64,000 nt of DNA from Allodiplogaster sudhausi (GCA_945643635.1 CALZFC010000257.1:1033501-1097500); one strand, 5' to 3'; shown: positions 1 through 10,914, counted from the first letter of the stretch. Notes: a model not told the origin generated them from the sequence alone. Translations and numbers: made by a program.

Positions 1-29
1 TTCGAGAAGATCAATTTCGAGAAGACAGA

Positions 30-854
30 ATGAGCACGACGCGGATCAATGACTTCAGAGTACTCTCGGCAGAAGTGAACAAGGCAGTCGAAGAGGCCAA
101 GATGGCGGAACTCTCGAATGACCAACTGAAGACGATGTTCTTCATGGCGGCAATCGATACGCCGCGACATGCAGACACGGCATTTCATCTTCTCTCTCAG
201 TTGAAGAAGAATGCGGCAGTGACCATGGAAGAGTTGGTAGAAGAATGCGACCGGATCGCAGTTCTGAAAAATGAGAGCAGTGCGGTGCAGACGCAAGGCA
301 AAGACACCACGGTACACTTTGTGTCGAAGCATCAGAAGTTCGCCAATCAGAGAGCTGAGAAGGTCAGCGAGAAGTCTCGTGGCGACGGTACACACGCTCA
401 GAAGGACAGCAGGTTTAAAGAAGAAAGGCCTTGCTTCCGTTGCGGTCGAGGACACTCACAAGAAAACTGCCGATTCAAGAACGAGAAGTGTCATAACTGC
501 GAGAAGATTGGTCACATCAGCAAAGTCTGCAGAGTGAAGAAGACGCAGAACAAGTTCTCGCAGAAGCACAGTAAGAAGTCGGAAAGATTGAACACAATCT
601 GTGTGAATACGGTGCAGAATAAGTCGATCAAGGTAGATCTGCTGATCGGAGGAGTTAAGACTACGATGCAGGTAGATACCGGCGCCAGTATCACGCTGAT
701 CTCGAAGAACACTTGGGAGCAGATGGGCTCACCAAAGTGCAGGGAAGCATATAGCAAGCCGGTCAGCGCCTGTGGACTGGCATTCCCTCTCATTGGATGC
801 TTCGAAACGGAGATCTGCCATGAGAATCGGTCGGCACACGGAACGGCTACGTGA
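30..854 (+). pseudogene. gag C-terminus and start of protease of gypsy element
   Basis: The 274-residue frame carries two CCHC zinc knuckles (CFRCGRGHSQENC and CHNCEKIGHISKVC, residues about 133-170), which bind RNA in retroelement Gag. They are followed by the aspartic protease active-site motif DTGAS (residues about 215-220). The frame ends at a TGA at 852-854 in the middle of the protease. The rest of the protease (the LLGLEFFDKL region) is in another frame starting about 851, so the break lies inside one domain and is decay rather than a gag-pol junction. The true N-terminus is probably left of the window. Confidence 0.85.
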
Positions 855-2623
855 CGGAGAATCCGTTGATGCTTCTCGGATTGGAATTTTTTGACAAGTT
901 GCGATTCAAGTTGGTAACTGAAAACGTCGAACAGTCAATCAACCAGATCAGCAAAGGATGCAACACGCCGAGTGAATACAAAGACTCGGTGGAAAAGGAC
1001 TTCCCTCATGTCTGCTCAGAAGGTCTCGGAAAGTGCACGAAAATGAAGGCGTCATTGAAGCTGAAAGAAGGCGCCCAGCCGGTTTTCCGGAACAAGAGGC
1101 CGGTACCGATTGCCAGAATTCCAAAGGTGGACGCTGAACTGGATCGACTGGAGAAACTCGGAGTGATAAAGAAGGTGGACACTGCCAGATGGGCAGCACC
1201 GATTCTCGCAGTGGCGAAGGCGAACGGAAGCATCAGACTGTGCGTAGATTTCGCGACTGGTCTGAACGAAGCACTGGAGTTACACACTCATCCGTTGCCG
1301 AATCCAGAAACAATCTTCGCAAGCCTGAATGGCGGCAAATTCTTCAGTCAGATTGACTTGGCAGACGCGTATCTCCAGATTGAGATGGAAGAGAACGCAA
1401 AGGAACTTCTCTGCATCAGCACACACAAAGGACATTACCAGTACCAGAGATTGCCTTTTGGAGTGAAGTCGGCTCCGGGAATCTTCCAGGAAGTGATGGA
1501 CGTGATGTTGGAAGGACTGCCAGGTGTAGTCTCTTACTTGGACGACGTCATTGTGATGGGTTGCACGAAGGAGGTACACGACGTGAATCTGGAGCGAACC
1601 CTGTCGCGAATCCAAGAATTCGGATTCAAACTGAAACTCGAGAAGTGCAAGTTCGGAGCAGAAGAGATCAAGTATCTCGGATTCATCATCGACAAACACG
1701 GAAGACGACTGAATCCTAAGAAGGTGGAAGCCATCGCGCTAATGCCGAAGACAGTGGATGTCCAGTCACTCCAATCGTTTATCGAGATGGTGAATTACTA
1801 CACTACGTTCATCGAAGGAATGCACATTTTGAGAGCACCCTTGGAAGCGCTACTGAAGAAGGATGCTAAGTGGAAGTGGACAGACGAGTGCCAGAAGAAA
1901 TTCGAACAGATTCGAACTGCACTGACGTCGAAATTGTCACTGGTCCACTACGACCCCAAGAAACCGTTGGTGGTCGCTGCCGACGCATGCAATTACGGAA
2001 TCGGAGCCGTGCTCATGCACAGGTTGCCAAATGGAAGCTTAGAGCCAATCGCTCATGCGTCGCGAACATTGAAGCCGGCTGAGAAGAATTACGGTCAGAT
2101 TGACAAGGAAGGATTGGCACTGATGTACGCAGTGAAGAAATTTTATCGGTATATCTACGGCCGGAAGTTCGTTCTGCAAACCTACCATCGCCCCTTGCTT
2201 GCCATTTTCGGCTCCAAGAAGGGAATTCCAGTGTATACTGCAAACAGGCTGCAACGGTGGGCAACGATGCTGATTGGATATGACTTCACACTCGAGTATA
2301 TCCGCACTGACAGTTTCGCGTATGCCGATGCACTGTCTCGATTGATCGCAGATTGTCCATCAGAAGACGAGGACGTGGTCATTGCAAGCATCCAAGTCGA
2401 TGAAGACTTGAATGAGTCTCTGAGAAGCAGCATCAGGGCGTTGCCGCTGACAGCAGCCGACATCAAGAAGGAGACAACCAAAGATAAGCTGTTACAGAAA
2501 GTGTTGAAATTCACACTGAACAGTTGGCCAGACAAGAAGAAGGTACCTGGAGAATTAATCCAATTCTACAATAGACGAGATTCACTGACGGAAGTTGACG
2601 GTTGCCTACTCTCAGGAGAATGA
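851..2623 (+). pseudogene. pol: protease end, reverse transcriptase and RNase H of gypsy element
   Basis: This is a 590-codon open stretch. It holds the protease C-terminus, then reverse transcriptase with FSQIDLADAYLQIEM, LPFGVKSAPGIFQ and the catalytic box SYLDDVIVMG (YLDD, near residue 230). The connection region and Ty3-type RNase H follow, with AADACNYGIGAVL, an EKNYGQIDKEGLAL block and YADALSRL near residue 505. The frame has no ATG of its own at 851 and simply continues the protease. It stops at 2,621-2,623 (TGA), but the same frame continues beyond the stop with integrase-like codons (VVIPESLRAAVL), so this is a nonsense mutation. Confidence 0.9.
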
Positions 2624-3540
2624 GTGGTAATCCCTGAATCTCTACGAGCTGCTGTTTTGAAGGAACTCCAACATGGACATCCGGGCATCGTTCGAATGAA
2701 AGAAGTATCTGTTACTGGCCGAATATCGACGATGATATCGAGAAAACGTTGAAACACTGTGATCGTTGTGCTCGTGCGGCGAAGTTCCCGATCAAAGTGC
2801 CACTTCAACCATGGTCCCAGACGGAAAGACCGTGGCAGAGAGTACACATGGATTACGCGGGTCCAGTCGACGGCGAGTACTACCTGGTGATGGTGGATGC
2901 TCACTCGAAATGGCCGGAAATCGGAATGACAAGCTGAATCACCGCAACAGTGACAGTAAACGCGTTCGAGAAGTGTGTTGCCCAGTTCGGTATGTGGTGC
3001 TAACTGATAACGGCACGCAGTTCACTTCCGGAGCGTTCCAATAATATTGTCAGCGGAATGGCATCAGGCACGTGAACAGCCCTCCTTATCATCCACAATC
3101 TAACGGACAAGCAGAGCGATTCGTGGATACGTTGAAGAGAAGTCTCTTGAAGATGAAAGGAGAACTGCCAAAGGCACAATGTCTCAGTGCGTTCCTGTTC
3201 CATTTCCGGAGGAATCCAAATGCTCAGATCGGTGGAAAGAGCTAGGCAGAACTTTTCCTCGGACGGAAAATGAGGTCGCGTATTGACTTGCTGAAACCGT
3301 CTTTGCGGTCCGGAAGAATCGATGAACAAATGAAGAAACAATTTGATCGTTATCATGGCACGAAGGCACGTCGTTTATCTGTCGGCGACTTTGTTCGATA
3401 CAAGACGAGCATTTTGCACACCATTTTCCCAAGCCAAGATCGGGAATCAACCCCTTGCCGCTCAGCTGCTGAAGATCGGGGATCAACCCCTTGCCGCTCA
3501 TCTTCTTCTGCCCGTTGGCTTAGCCCGTTGGTTATAACCC
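2624..3540 (+). pseudogene. Integrase remnant of gypsy element, multiply frameshifted
   Basis: Pieces of a retroviral-type integrase are spread over several frames. They are HGHPGIVRMK and HCDRCARAAKFP (His/Cys zinc-binding domain, 2,660-2,790), HMDYAGPVDGEYYLVMVDA (first catalytic Asp, about 2,848-2,900), LTDNGTQFTS (second Asp, about 3,003-3,035) and NSPPYHPQSNGQAERFV (Glu, about 3,075-3,125). A C-terminal stretch with VGDFVRYKT follows near 3,385. At least three frame changes and several stops separate them, so no functional integrase can be made. Confidence 0.85.
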
Positions 3541-3685
3541 GAAGGTTTTCTTCGAAGACCACCAGAAGCTTGGCTTGGGAAAATGGTCTGCAAAAAGCCT
3601 CTTTTTGGACAGGATGATGGGCTCAAGGCCTCTTCACTGATTGGGCTCAAGGCCTCTTTTCACTGGGTGGGCTCAAAGCCTCTTT
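3426..3685 (+). repeat. Short tandem repeats at the 3' end of the gypsy element
   Basis: A unit of about 28 bp (AGATCGGGRATCAACCCCTT plus a few bases) occurs twice at about 3,438 and 3,472. A second unit (GGGCTCAAGGCCTCTT, with variants) occurs three times between 3,619 and 3,681. Such minisatellites are common between integrase and the 3' LTR. No function is inferred. Confidence 0.7.
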
Positions 3686-3770
3686 TCAGAATGGAAAAAA
3701 AGACAATTTGTTGTTCCCAATCACTGTAAACAGTGAAGGGCCCCCGTGATCTTGGGGTTTTAACAACGCA

Positions 3771-4029
3771 AGGTCACTTTCATTTGTAAACCGCTGTCAA
3801 GGAGAATATAATCGTATTCGCAAATTCATAGAAATATTCATACATTCTAGTAATACACAAAATTCGCTCATCATGTCTCTAAAACTTAATTTCCATTTGA
3901 GATGGGGAAAATGGTGCCACAACGGCATGCCTAACAATAACTGCGAGCCATTAATATGGATTCATGAGTATGGATATTTACAACAACAACAAAAATCCGT
4001 CGAAAAAAAAGTAAGAAGCTGTATTACAG
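3771..4029. other. Intron or upstream DNA of atlastin-like gene A1
   Basis: No convincing exon is seen. Parts of this stretch (around 3,830-3,890 and 3,975-4,029) resemble the DNA just upstream of the equivalent exon in gene A2 (15,200-15,378). Both share a CACTCA/CGCTCA..CATG..TCTAAA block and a CAACAACAA tract. It was therefore probably intronic before the duplication. Confidence 0.5.
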
Positions 4030-7000
4030 ATCGCAATCTTTAACATTGCCGGCTCGGCTCGTCAAGGCAAGAGCTTCATTCTCAACCTTTTTCTCGAATA
4101 CTTCTATGCTGAACAAGCGAAGCTCGAGGTGTGCATTTCTTTGAGTTAAATATTCTCTTCATTTCTTCATTTCTAACAATTCCAGGTTATCATGAAGCTT
4201 GATTACTGGCACAGTGCTTGTAATTACTACTACAACAATGATTGAAATTTTTACTAGAACTACAATTTTAAGTTCCACTCATTGTGAAATGGCAGGGCGA
4301 CGCAAAAGCAAATTGGCTCGCAAAAGGAACTCGCTTCGCCGGCTTCCACTTCGTCAACAGCGTGAACTCGGATACGAAGGGTGTCTGGATGTGGGGCGAG
4401 CCCATCATGCTACCTCTCGGCGACCGACTGCTCGCCGTAGTTCTGGTATGCTGTATTTGGTGTTCTTCCACAATTTGCAAGGGTATAACCGATGCATCCA
4501 AGAAATTCGTGATATTTGGTGGTACTTTTTGTAATCTTAGGATTATGGGAGAACATTTTACCTAGATTTACAAGAAAGAGGCGTTCTACGCACCCGACTT
4601 ATTGGCAAAAGGCTAAACCTTACAGCGATTTCTCCCTTATAATGTTTTTAGCTCTCATTACTCCATGGGATGGCCAATAAAATGAGTGTCAACCCTGCAT
4701 AAACGTTGCTTTCAGATGGACACCCAGGGTCTGTTCGATGCGACCTTTACAGCAGAGGCGAGGGAGGCATCGAACTCGCTCGTCGCGCTCTCCACTCTCA
4801 TCTCATCCGTCCAAGTCTTCAATATCATGCGACAGATTGAGGTATATCAAAATTTAAATAATCTTACAGATTATTCTTTACATTTTTAGTCGAAGATTTA
4901 TCATTGTATCCTGTAAGTTTCTTTCTAAGGCAACATCTATCGGCTTTTACCAAATGCTGATGGACTTTGGCAAGGCCATTGCGCAAGGTGACGAGCATGC
5001 CTTTCAGGTTAGCCAGATACAATTTAACGAGATAAATGACCAGGGGAGGCGGGGCTCTGGGGTCGGGTCACTACTACACATGACACGACCGATCTCGAAT
5101 ATGAGCCGATCTTGATTGACCATCCAAAAGTGTTCATTACAGCAACATTAAATTATATTTACTTATTTGGAGACGATGTATATTCTCGTCCGCGATTGGA
5201 GCTTCCCCGAATACCAGTACGGGCTGCAGCAGAACGACTTCCTTGAAGAGAATGGCCAGGTTGGCTACAGTGGAAACTCTTAAATTGTGATCAGATGTTT
5301 TTCATGAAATTCATAAGATGAATTGTTGAAGCCAAACAATTTGTAGTGTATTGTATAGTCTATTGTTTCCATCTCTACTTCAAGCCGATTTAATTACTTG
5401 AAAGAAAGAGCTAAGTTGACACAAATTACACATTTCTCCCCAAAAAAAATTACTCTGAAGGCTCTCGTCGAAACGACGAAAATGTTCGAGAAGGCCGGCT
5501 GCGTTCTCCTGCCAAATCCCGGTACGAGCATCGGGTGGGAGCAGCAATTTGATGGCCACATTGATCGTCAGTTTCTCTCATTCATTTATCTCTCTCTTCT
5601 CTCTCTCTCTTGCTCTTTTGCCTTAAATCAATGACAAACTATTTTATTTAACAAACGGGTATTTCATCGGCTTCAATATCAATTTTGATAACTATTATTT
5701 CGAAACTTAAAAGATAATCCCTTAGAAATTATTAACTAAATATAAAGTGATATCTATTCGCTTTCTGAAACATAAGAGATATGGATGACTTTTATGGATG
5801 ATTTCGCAAATGAAGAGATCTCCTGAAGGTTGTCATTTAAGAGATATCTCTCGCATTCCTGAAGCACGTCGGCGACATGTCTGCCCACATGCTATCATCT
5901 GGTGAGCTTTGCGGAAAGAAGATCAACGGGCAGCGTGCGACTGGCAGTCAACTTGTGCAGTACTGCACTGTAAACTCTCTCTTTTAGCCCCCATAAAACA
6001 CAAAAAAAGAACATGCGCATCCGATACGCTTCGGGTTTTCTCTCCAATGCACAGGCAATGGCTGCGTGCATCGCGAAGAACAGCAAGCTCCTGCCGCAGG
6101 ATGTCGCCAACGCGAATGCGCAGATGGTCAGGAGCAGCGCAGTCCAGGCTGGCGTCGACAAGTTCAACGATCTCATGTACAAGGTGCTTTCAGTTTCTCT
6201 TCGGAGGATTATGTGATATAAAGAAAGTGGTCACCTAAACAAGATCCATCTGAGAAAAAACGATACGATGAGTGATTTGATAACCCAATCAGGCGTTGGA
6301 TACCGGCGTTCTGTTCTCATCAGAGGAGCTGAGGGTTAAGCGAAATCTGGCGCTCCAGGCGGCTAGCCAGGCGATGATGAAGTACTCTTCAGTTTCCGTC
6401 AATTTTTTAAAGTTTCTTTGTCTCCACATGTTACAGCTGATTACTCTGAATGACAAAATATAGTATAATTATAATCCTTCAAGTTATCATCGTGCACATG
6501 ATTACTGCACTAAAGAAGACCAGAACTTGCTGCACGACAAAACAACGGTATATTTTCATAATTTCATATATTCATATATCTTATTAAGAATATGATGATG
6601 TATACAGTGCAAGAAAAACCCTTGGATTTACATATATAAATAAATAAATAAATAAATAAATATATATATATATATATATATATAATGTTTAAACCAAAGT
6701 CCCGTAATTTTTTAGGAACTCTTCGCAAGAATGGAGGCACAGAATGATGAGCGAAAGCGAAATCAAGAGGAACGCGAGAGAAGAGAGAGGAGTGAGGCTC
6801 AGATGCAGGAGTATTTTGAGGTGTTTTAATTTATTTTTTATATTATTTGTTCGTTCTATTCCAGTTATTTTTTATAATTTATTCATTCTATTCCAGCTAA
6901 TTTTAGTCTCAATTTTTTTTCTTTTGATGAGCCATGAGCAAAAGGACAAGTGCTCCCAAAACTTAACAAAAAATTTTTATCGCAATGCTGCGCAGCTTAT

Positions 7001-9625
7001 ACTAGAAATGAAATAATCGCTAACTTTATTTCTATTAACTGTTCTTGTAGAAACCCGAGTATTGGAGTGTCGGCAAGGTGATTGGCTTCGAGGACTTCCA
7101 CGAACAGAGCTGCGATGGGTGCGATAAGAATCCCTTCAAAGGCAACCGATACGACTGCCACTCGTGCAAAATCGTCCTCTGCGAGAGCTGCTTTGTGACT
7201 CGGAACTACGGCAGCAAAGGGGCAGAGCACAGCGACTTCCATACATGCAAAGTGACGCCATGCAACCTCGACCGGCACATTTCACCGCTACACAAGGGCA
7301 TCACTTGTGATGGGGGCGAGTCGTTGAGCTTCGCAGGAGTTTGCTACAAGTGTCGCCCCTGTAAGAATTATAATCTTTGCGAACGGTGCCATGCTGAGGG
7401 ACGCTACTCTAAATTAGAGGGCACCAGTGTCGCGCATCGGAACGATCATAAAATGGATGTGGGTTTTGATTGAAAACTTAATTAACTATTAATTACTGGA
7501 CGTTGCCAAGCAGCATTCTATTAAACATTTTTGGTGTCTAAAAACACAAAAATGAGCTTGAAAAAAACTTTTAATTTAGCCCCACAACCCGACGGAGCCA
7601 ACGCAGAAAACCAAAAAAAGGATGCTAGGCTCAGCGATGAAATTCCAGCAGATTATGGGCTCGGCACTACGCGGAAAGATATCAAAACATCATAAATCAA
7701 ATGACGGCGAATGGCTCGCTTTGGGACGCAAGATCGGCTACGCCCTCTACGGCGATCCGACGAAGAACGCCGAGGGGATATCGGCTACTCCCTCTACGGC
7801 GATCCAACCGAAAACGTGGGGAGATTGGATCCAACGGAAAACGCACACATCCGAATTTGGCTACGATTCGGAAAAGGAGAAGCTGATCCGAGACTTGCGC
7901 CTCCATTGCCTCTATCTGAATCAGAAGCACCACAAAGACGAGAAAGTCGAAGTATCGTTCATCTTCCTCAGATACTTCGAGCCTGGAAAAGAAGAAGGCA
8001 CGATGCCTATCATCAAGGTTCACACTTCTTCCAACGTTTACCTGGTGGAGGCCAACATGCGCACATCGACCGATTGGTGGGATTTCGAGAGCAAAATGGA
8101 ATTTCCAGAATGCTTCCTCTTCTGCCCAAAATACGGTGTTTACGAGGTTAGCACATACATATGTATGTATGTATATAATTAATTTGTGAAGTTAAGTTGG
8201 ATTTCTAAAATTAATGGATCTGACATGTTAATGCCTGAATGTGAGAATAACGAAAACTTCACCTTCTAGACATTTTCTGTTCAGGTGGACGAGGATGGCA
8301 GAGTGAACCTGGAGGAGCGACATTTCCCTAAGCGCCAAAAAAAAGCGCTTAGGGAAATGTCGCTTTTTCTCTTAGGAATCGTTATCTTAATTATCTCACT
8401 CGTATTCCCGCCGTTTTTGATCATCGCCTTTGCAATACTCGGAAACAGGGAGAATCAAAACCTCGTAGTATTGTGGCGCACGCTCTACCGAGCCGACATA
8501 AGCGAGTCGACAATGCTTCTCCTCGCTTCGGTGTTTAATCTGAGCGTCGAACTGCAACTAGGCAAGGAGCCTAGCGCCCTTCAGCTCTTCCAGCTGACGG
8601 CGAAGGTTCTCTTCTTCACCAACTCGGTGATTAGCGTGAGCGATGTCCGCCAGATCATCACGGACATCCACAACGGGAAGCTGGCGTCGGCGAAAACCTT
8701 CTTCACCAATGAAGAGGAGCGCGTGGCCTTCGATAAGATCATCAGGTTCAGATACTGTTGAAATATTTTTGTGATATACTAATTTTGTTCTCAGAAAAGA
8801 AGTGTTGCAATATCTTTCTGGAAATACATCTCACGTCAATAGGTACAAATTGATACGCGTTCATTAGCCCATTTATTAATTATTGAGTGAATGTCTCCCA
8901 TATAGTATTTTTTAAACAAAATGTTCCAATCAATCAAGAAATAGCAGAGGAAAGGATTATAGAAGGTTCTTTTATTTGGCTAGGAGCAAGGTTATTCATC
9001 CTTACAAGAATTGTTGGAAACAAAAGTAAATGCATCAATTTTAGTGGCCAACAGCTCGGAGAGTTGCATGGCGGGCAGGTCACGCTCGAAGACTTCCTCG
9101 CGATAAGGGCCCGACAAGCAGCGATGTCGCCAAGCGAGCTCGCCAAAGCTCCGCAACTACACGCCTACTTCCCTTCCATGTCCGAAACAAGAGAAGGGGA
9201 CCTTTCACAGAAGGCGATGGAGGCACACGCCTTGGGCATCGCGAACAGAGCTCGGATGACGAGATACAAAGGAAGTCGAGCCACTGCCAAGTCGCAGACC
9301 ACGATGTTGGCTGTGGAGCCGCAGCAGCTGATAGCGAGGCTGGATAAGGTGGCGCGACTGGCTCAGAAGTCCAGTCGGCACATCGTGGAGCTGAGTGGGA
9401 CCTGGTACGGGATCAATGTGCACTACGACCCGGCCACGGAGACCGATCGAATCGAATATATCAGGGTGCGTATTCACATTCAAATTCGAGTATTCAAAAT
9501 AGTTTTGAAAAAAAAAATGGATGTCTCGTGTTAAATTACTAAGCATATTAAAAATGTTAATTTAGGTAAAAAAATCCGTCATTCGGTCTTTCCAATGGAG
9601 CACCTGTGCATTATGCGTCCGGTGA
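4030..9625 (+). CDS. Gene A1: atlastin/GBP-like GTPase continuing into two ZZ zinc fingers
   Basis: Predicted exons: 4030-4128, 4296-4445, 4716-4841, 4930-5007, 5173-5259, 5461-5566, 5842-5969, 6055-6183, 6293-6381, 6484-6547, 6716-6820, 7051-7458, 7580-8146, 8285-8745, 8795-8842, 9045-9465, 9566-9625. All splice phases agree, giving about 1,041 residues. GTPase signature: P-loop GSARQGKS, switch-I Thr in TKGVWMW, G3 DTQG, G4 VRDWSF, then a GCVLLPNPG loop and FDGH, as in atlastins, the dynamin-like GTPases that fuse ER membranes. Helical-bundle-like exons follow (5842-6381), then an Arg/Glu-rich coil, two ZZ-type zinc fingers (7051-7458) and a hydrophobic stretch LFLLGIVILIISLVFPPF in exon 14. 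The N-terminal exon is missing, probably left of the window. The fusion to ZZ fingers is inferred from matching phases and the lack of stops. Two adjacent genes remain possible. The last exon is uncertain (stop at 9623-9625, or a frame ending at 9714-9716). Confidence 0.75.
6625..6685. repeat. (AAAT)n/(AT)n microsatellite in A1 intron
   Basis: AAATAAATAAAT followed by (AT)n lies in the intron between the exons at 6484-6547 and 6716-6820. Gene A2 has a TATTTATTT tract at the same intron position (about 18,250-18,280), so the repeat predates the gene duplication. Confidence 0.9.
7051..7458 (+). CDS. Exon of A1 encoding a ZZ-type zinc-finger pair
   Basis: This single 136-codon exon is bounded by a good acceptor (gttcttgtag) and a GT donor. 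It has two Cys-rich units. The first has CDGCDKNPF, then CHSCKIVLCESC and a distal H..DFH, the ZZ pattern of CxxC-(n)-CxxC-(n)-CxxC plus two His. The second has CYKCRPCKNYNLCERCHAEG followed by AHRNDHKM. ZZ fingers usually bind protein partners, such as N-termini or histone tails. The entry phase 0 matches the exit phase of the preceding coil exon at 6,820. Confidence 0.8.
7580..8146 (+). CDS. Exon of A1 downstream of ZZ fingers, unknown domain
   Basis: This 189-codon exon is in phase 0 on both sides. I recognise no domain. Its middle contains YDSEKEKLIRDLRLHCLYL and VEVSFIFLRYFEPGKEE, which look like a compact alpha/beta fold, and it ends WWDFESKMEFPECFLFCP. The 5' third contains a 47-bp duplication (starts at 7,733 and 7,780) that is not a multiple of three. 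Confidence 0.6.
8285..8745 (+). CDS. Exon of A1 with predicted membrane segment
   Basis: This 461-nt exon opens after ctgttcag. It encodes a short basic stretch (KRQKKALREM), then about 28 hydrophobic residues (SLFLLGIVILIISLVFPP and on), then a soluble segment with LQLGKEPSALQLFQLTAKVL and a DVRQIITDIH helix. Atlastins carry a membrane hairpin after the helical bundle, so a membrane anchor here would fit that plan, although the ZZ fingers lie in between. A 19-bp perfect inverted repeat sits exactly where the hydrophobic part begins. Confidence 0.6.
8317..8363. repeat. Perfect 19-bp inverted repeat inside a coding exon
   Basis: Arm GCGACATTTCCCTAAGCGC (8317-8335) is the exact reverse complement of 8345-8363, with a 9-nt loop of C and A residues. 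The next outward pair is also complementary. It would form a strong hairpin in DNA and in the pre-mRNA of A1. Confidence 0.95.
9045..9465 (+). CDS. Penultimate exon of A1
   Basis: The exon begins after ttttag and is entered in phase 2. It encodes ELHGGQVTLEDFLAIRARQA, a basic middle (ARMTRYKGSRATAKS) and IVELSGTWYGINVHYDPATE near the end. I do not recognise a family. Codon composition is GC-rich and clearly different from the flanking AT-rich introns, which supports coding. Confidence 0.6.
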
Positions 9626-9716
9626 GACGACGGCAGTGGAGAGTGAGGACTTCTACGCTCAGTACAAGGGCCTCGACAATGTCACTCCCGTCTCCCACAC
9701 CACAATCGCCGCGTAG
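9566..9716 (+). CDS. Last exon region of A1, reading frame ambiguous
   Basis: An acceptor (aatttag at 9565) precedes GTA followed by seven A. In the phase given by the previous exon the frame stops at 9623-9625. A more protein-like frame (GAPVHYASGETTAVESEDFY) runs over the same DNA to a TAG at 9714-9716, but cannot be joined without a change of frame at the A-run. A 1-2 base indel, a sequencing error in the homopolymer, or a hidden exon would explain this. Confidence 0.4.
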
Positions 9717-9877
9717 TCCTGGCTAAGAACGAGAATGAAGAACAAGCCTAGTCGAAAATTAAACTATCTCACTCCATGTTTCATGCTCCGTTTTTGAATG
9801 TTAATAACATACTACTAACATTCCTATTTAAACTCCTCGTAAAATACGATGCCCAACTTTAGATGCAATTTTGTTAA

Positions 9878-9883
9878 AATAAA
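9878..9883 (+). promoter_or_regulatory. Candidate polyadenylation signal of A1
   Basis: AATAAA lies about 160 bp downstream of the last possible stop codon of A1, in AT-rich DNA. Position and sequence fit a poly(A) signal, but there is no transcript evidence. Confidence 0.35.
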
Positions 9884-10201
9884 GATAAAGCCGGATTAAC
9901 GAATGAAGATTCAAAAGCGGGAAAAAAGTGTGAGAGAAGATTAGAAGACAAAGAGACTTAGTGAAGAGTGGATTGTGGATAGAAAGAAGGCATCTCCTTC
10001 GAGTAGTCATGGTTCGAGGATCCTTTCTGGTTCAAAAATAGATATTTTATTTATAGAATTCTCTTAAATCTCATTTTTAAACATTTTCATCCATTCATAA
10101 AAGTCTACTTAAAAAATTGCTTTATTTGAATAGCAGAGGCTTTGATAAATGATTTATTTTTATAAAAATTTTTTTCATTTGATTAAATTTGATCAGAAGG
10201 A

Positions 10202-10357
10202 ATGAACGATCTGGCGTCGAGGCTTGAAGCAGAAGAGGAGAAGAACAGGCTCTTGCCTGAAGAAGAGCAAGATCTCTCCCATTTTCCGCCTTTTCGAGAG
10301 AGCTTTGAGCAACCGCGAGAATTCGACTTTCGCACTTTTTTATTATTAAAATATTAA
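10202..10357 (+). CDS. Small charged ORF, possible exon relic
   Basis: This 51-codon ORF begins MNDLASRLEAEEEKNRLL and is Glu-rich with coiled-coil character. It is preceded by an acceptor-like tttgatcag. Its first half resembles in style the Arg/Glu-rich coil exons of A1 and A2 (6716-6820, 18302-18406), but I cannot connect it in phase to A1. It may be a relic of a duplicated exon or chance. Confidence 0.25.
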   Translation: MNDLASRLEAEEEKNRLLPEEEQDLSHFPPFRESFEQPREFDFRTFLLLKY

Positions 10358-10732
10358 AAGTAATAATAATTTAACTTGTTGATTGAAAAATTGTGATTAT
10401 AATATTTTTACAAATAATAGATATTTAATAATAAAAATTGTGCAGAAAAAACTGAACAATATCGACTTCTAAATTAAATACAAATTGCACTCTTTCCAGA
10501 TGCCTACGGCAAACCACAGAAATAGATGAATGATTTGATTAAGCTGACTTGGAACGTTTCCAACAATTTTCACTGAAAAATTTACTTTTGCTATCATTAA
10601 TATTATTTCCGAGTTCAATGATGATATAAAATATTTTAAATTTTTATAACTTGACAAAAGCTGAGAAAGGCTATCTGCTGTCGTGAGCGCGCTTGAATGG
10701 AAGTGTCTGATAATTTTCAAAATCCGTAAACG

Positions 10733-10790
10733 GAGAAAGAGAGAGAGAGAGAGAAAGAGAGATAGAGAGAGAGAAGAAAGAGAGAAAGAG

Positions 10791-10821
<31 letters not shown>

Positions 10822-10832
10822 TAAAGAGAGAG

Positions 10833-10914
<82 letters not shown>

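Larger units (their letters stand above)
1..3770 (+). mobile_element. Ty3/gypsy LTR retrotransposon, 5'-truncated by window edge, inactive
   Basis: Gag zinc knuckles, aspartic protease, reverse transcriptase, RNase H and integrase follow each other in the Ty3/gypsy order on the + strand. The window opens inside gag, so the 5' LTR is outside. Coding similarity fades near 3,540. It is followed by short tandem repeats (units around 3,438-3,499 and 3,619-3,681) and then a tract at about 3,709-3,766 with TG..CA-like ends. No LTR pair can be compared here, so the right boundary is only an estimate. Several frameshifts and stops show that the copy is dead. It lies just upstream of the first visible exon of the atlastin-like gene A1, so it may have inserted in that gene's first intron. 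Confidence 0.9.

Noticed and set aside
271..537. Alternative frames over the gypsy gag region
   Set aside because: Shadows of the zinc-knuckle frame, without motifs.
3709..3766. Possible 3' LTR of the gypsy element (TGTTGTT ... AACAACGCA)
   Set aside because: Far too short for an LTR, and there is no second LTR in the window to compare.
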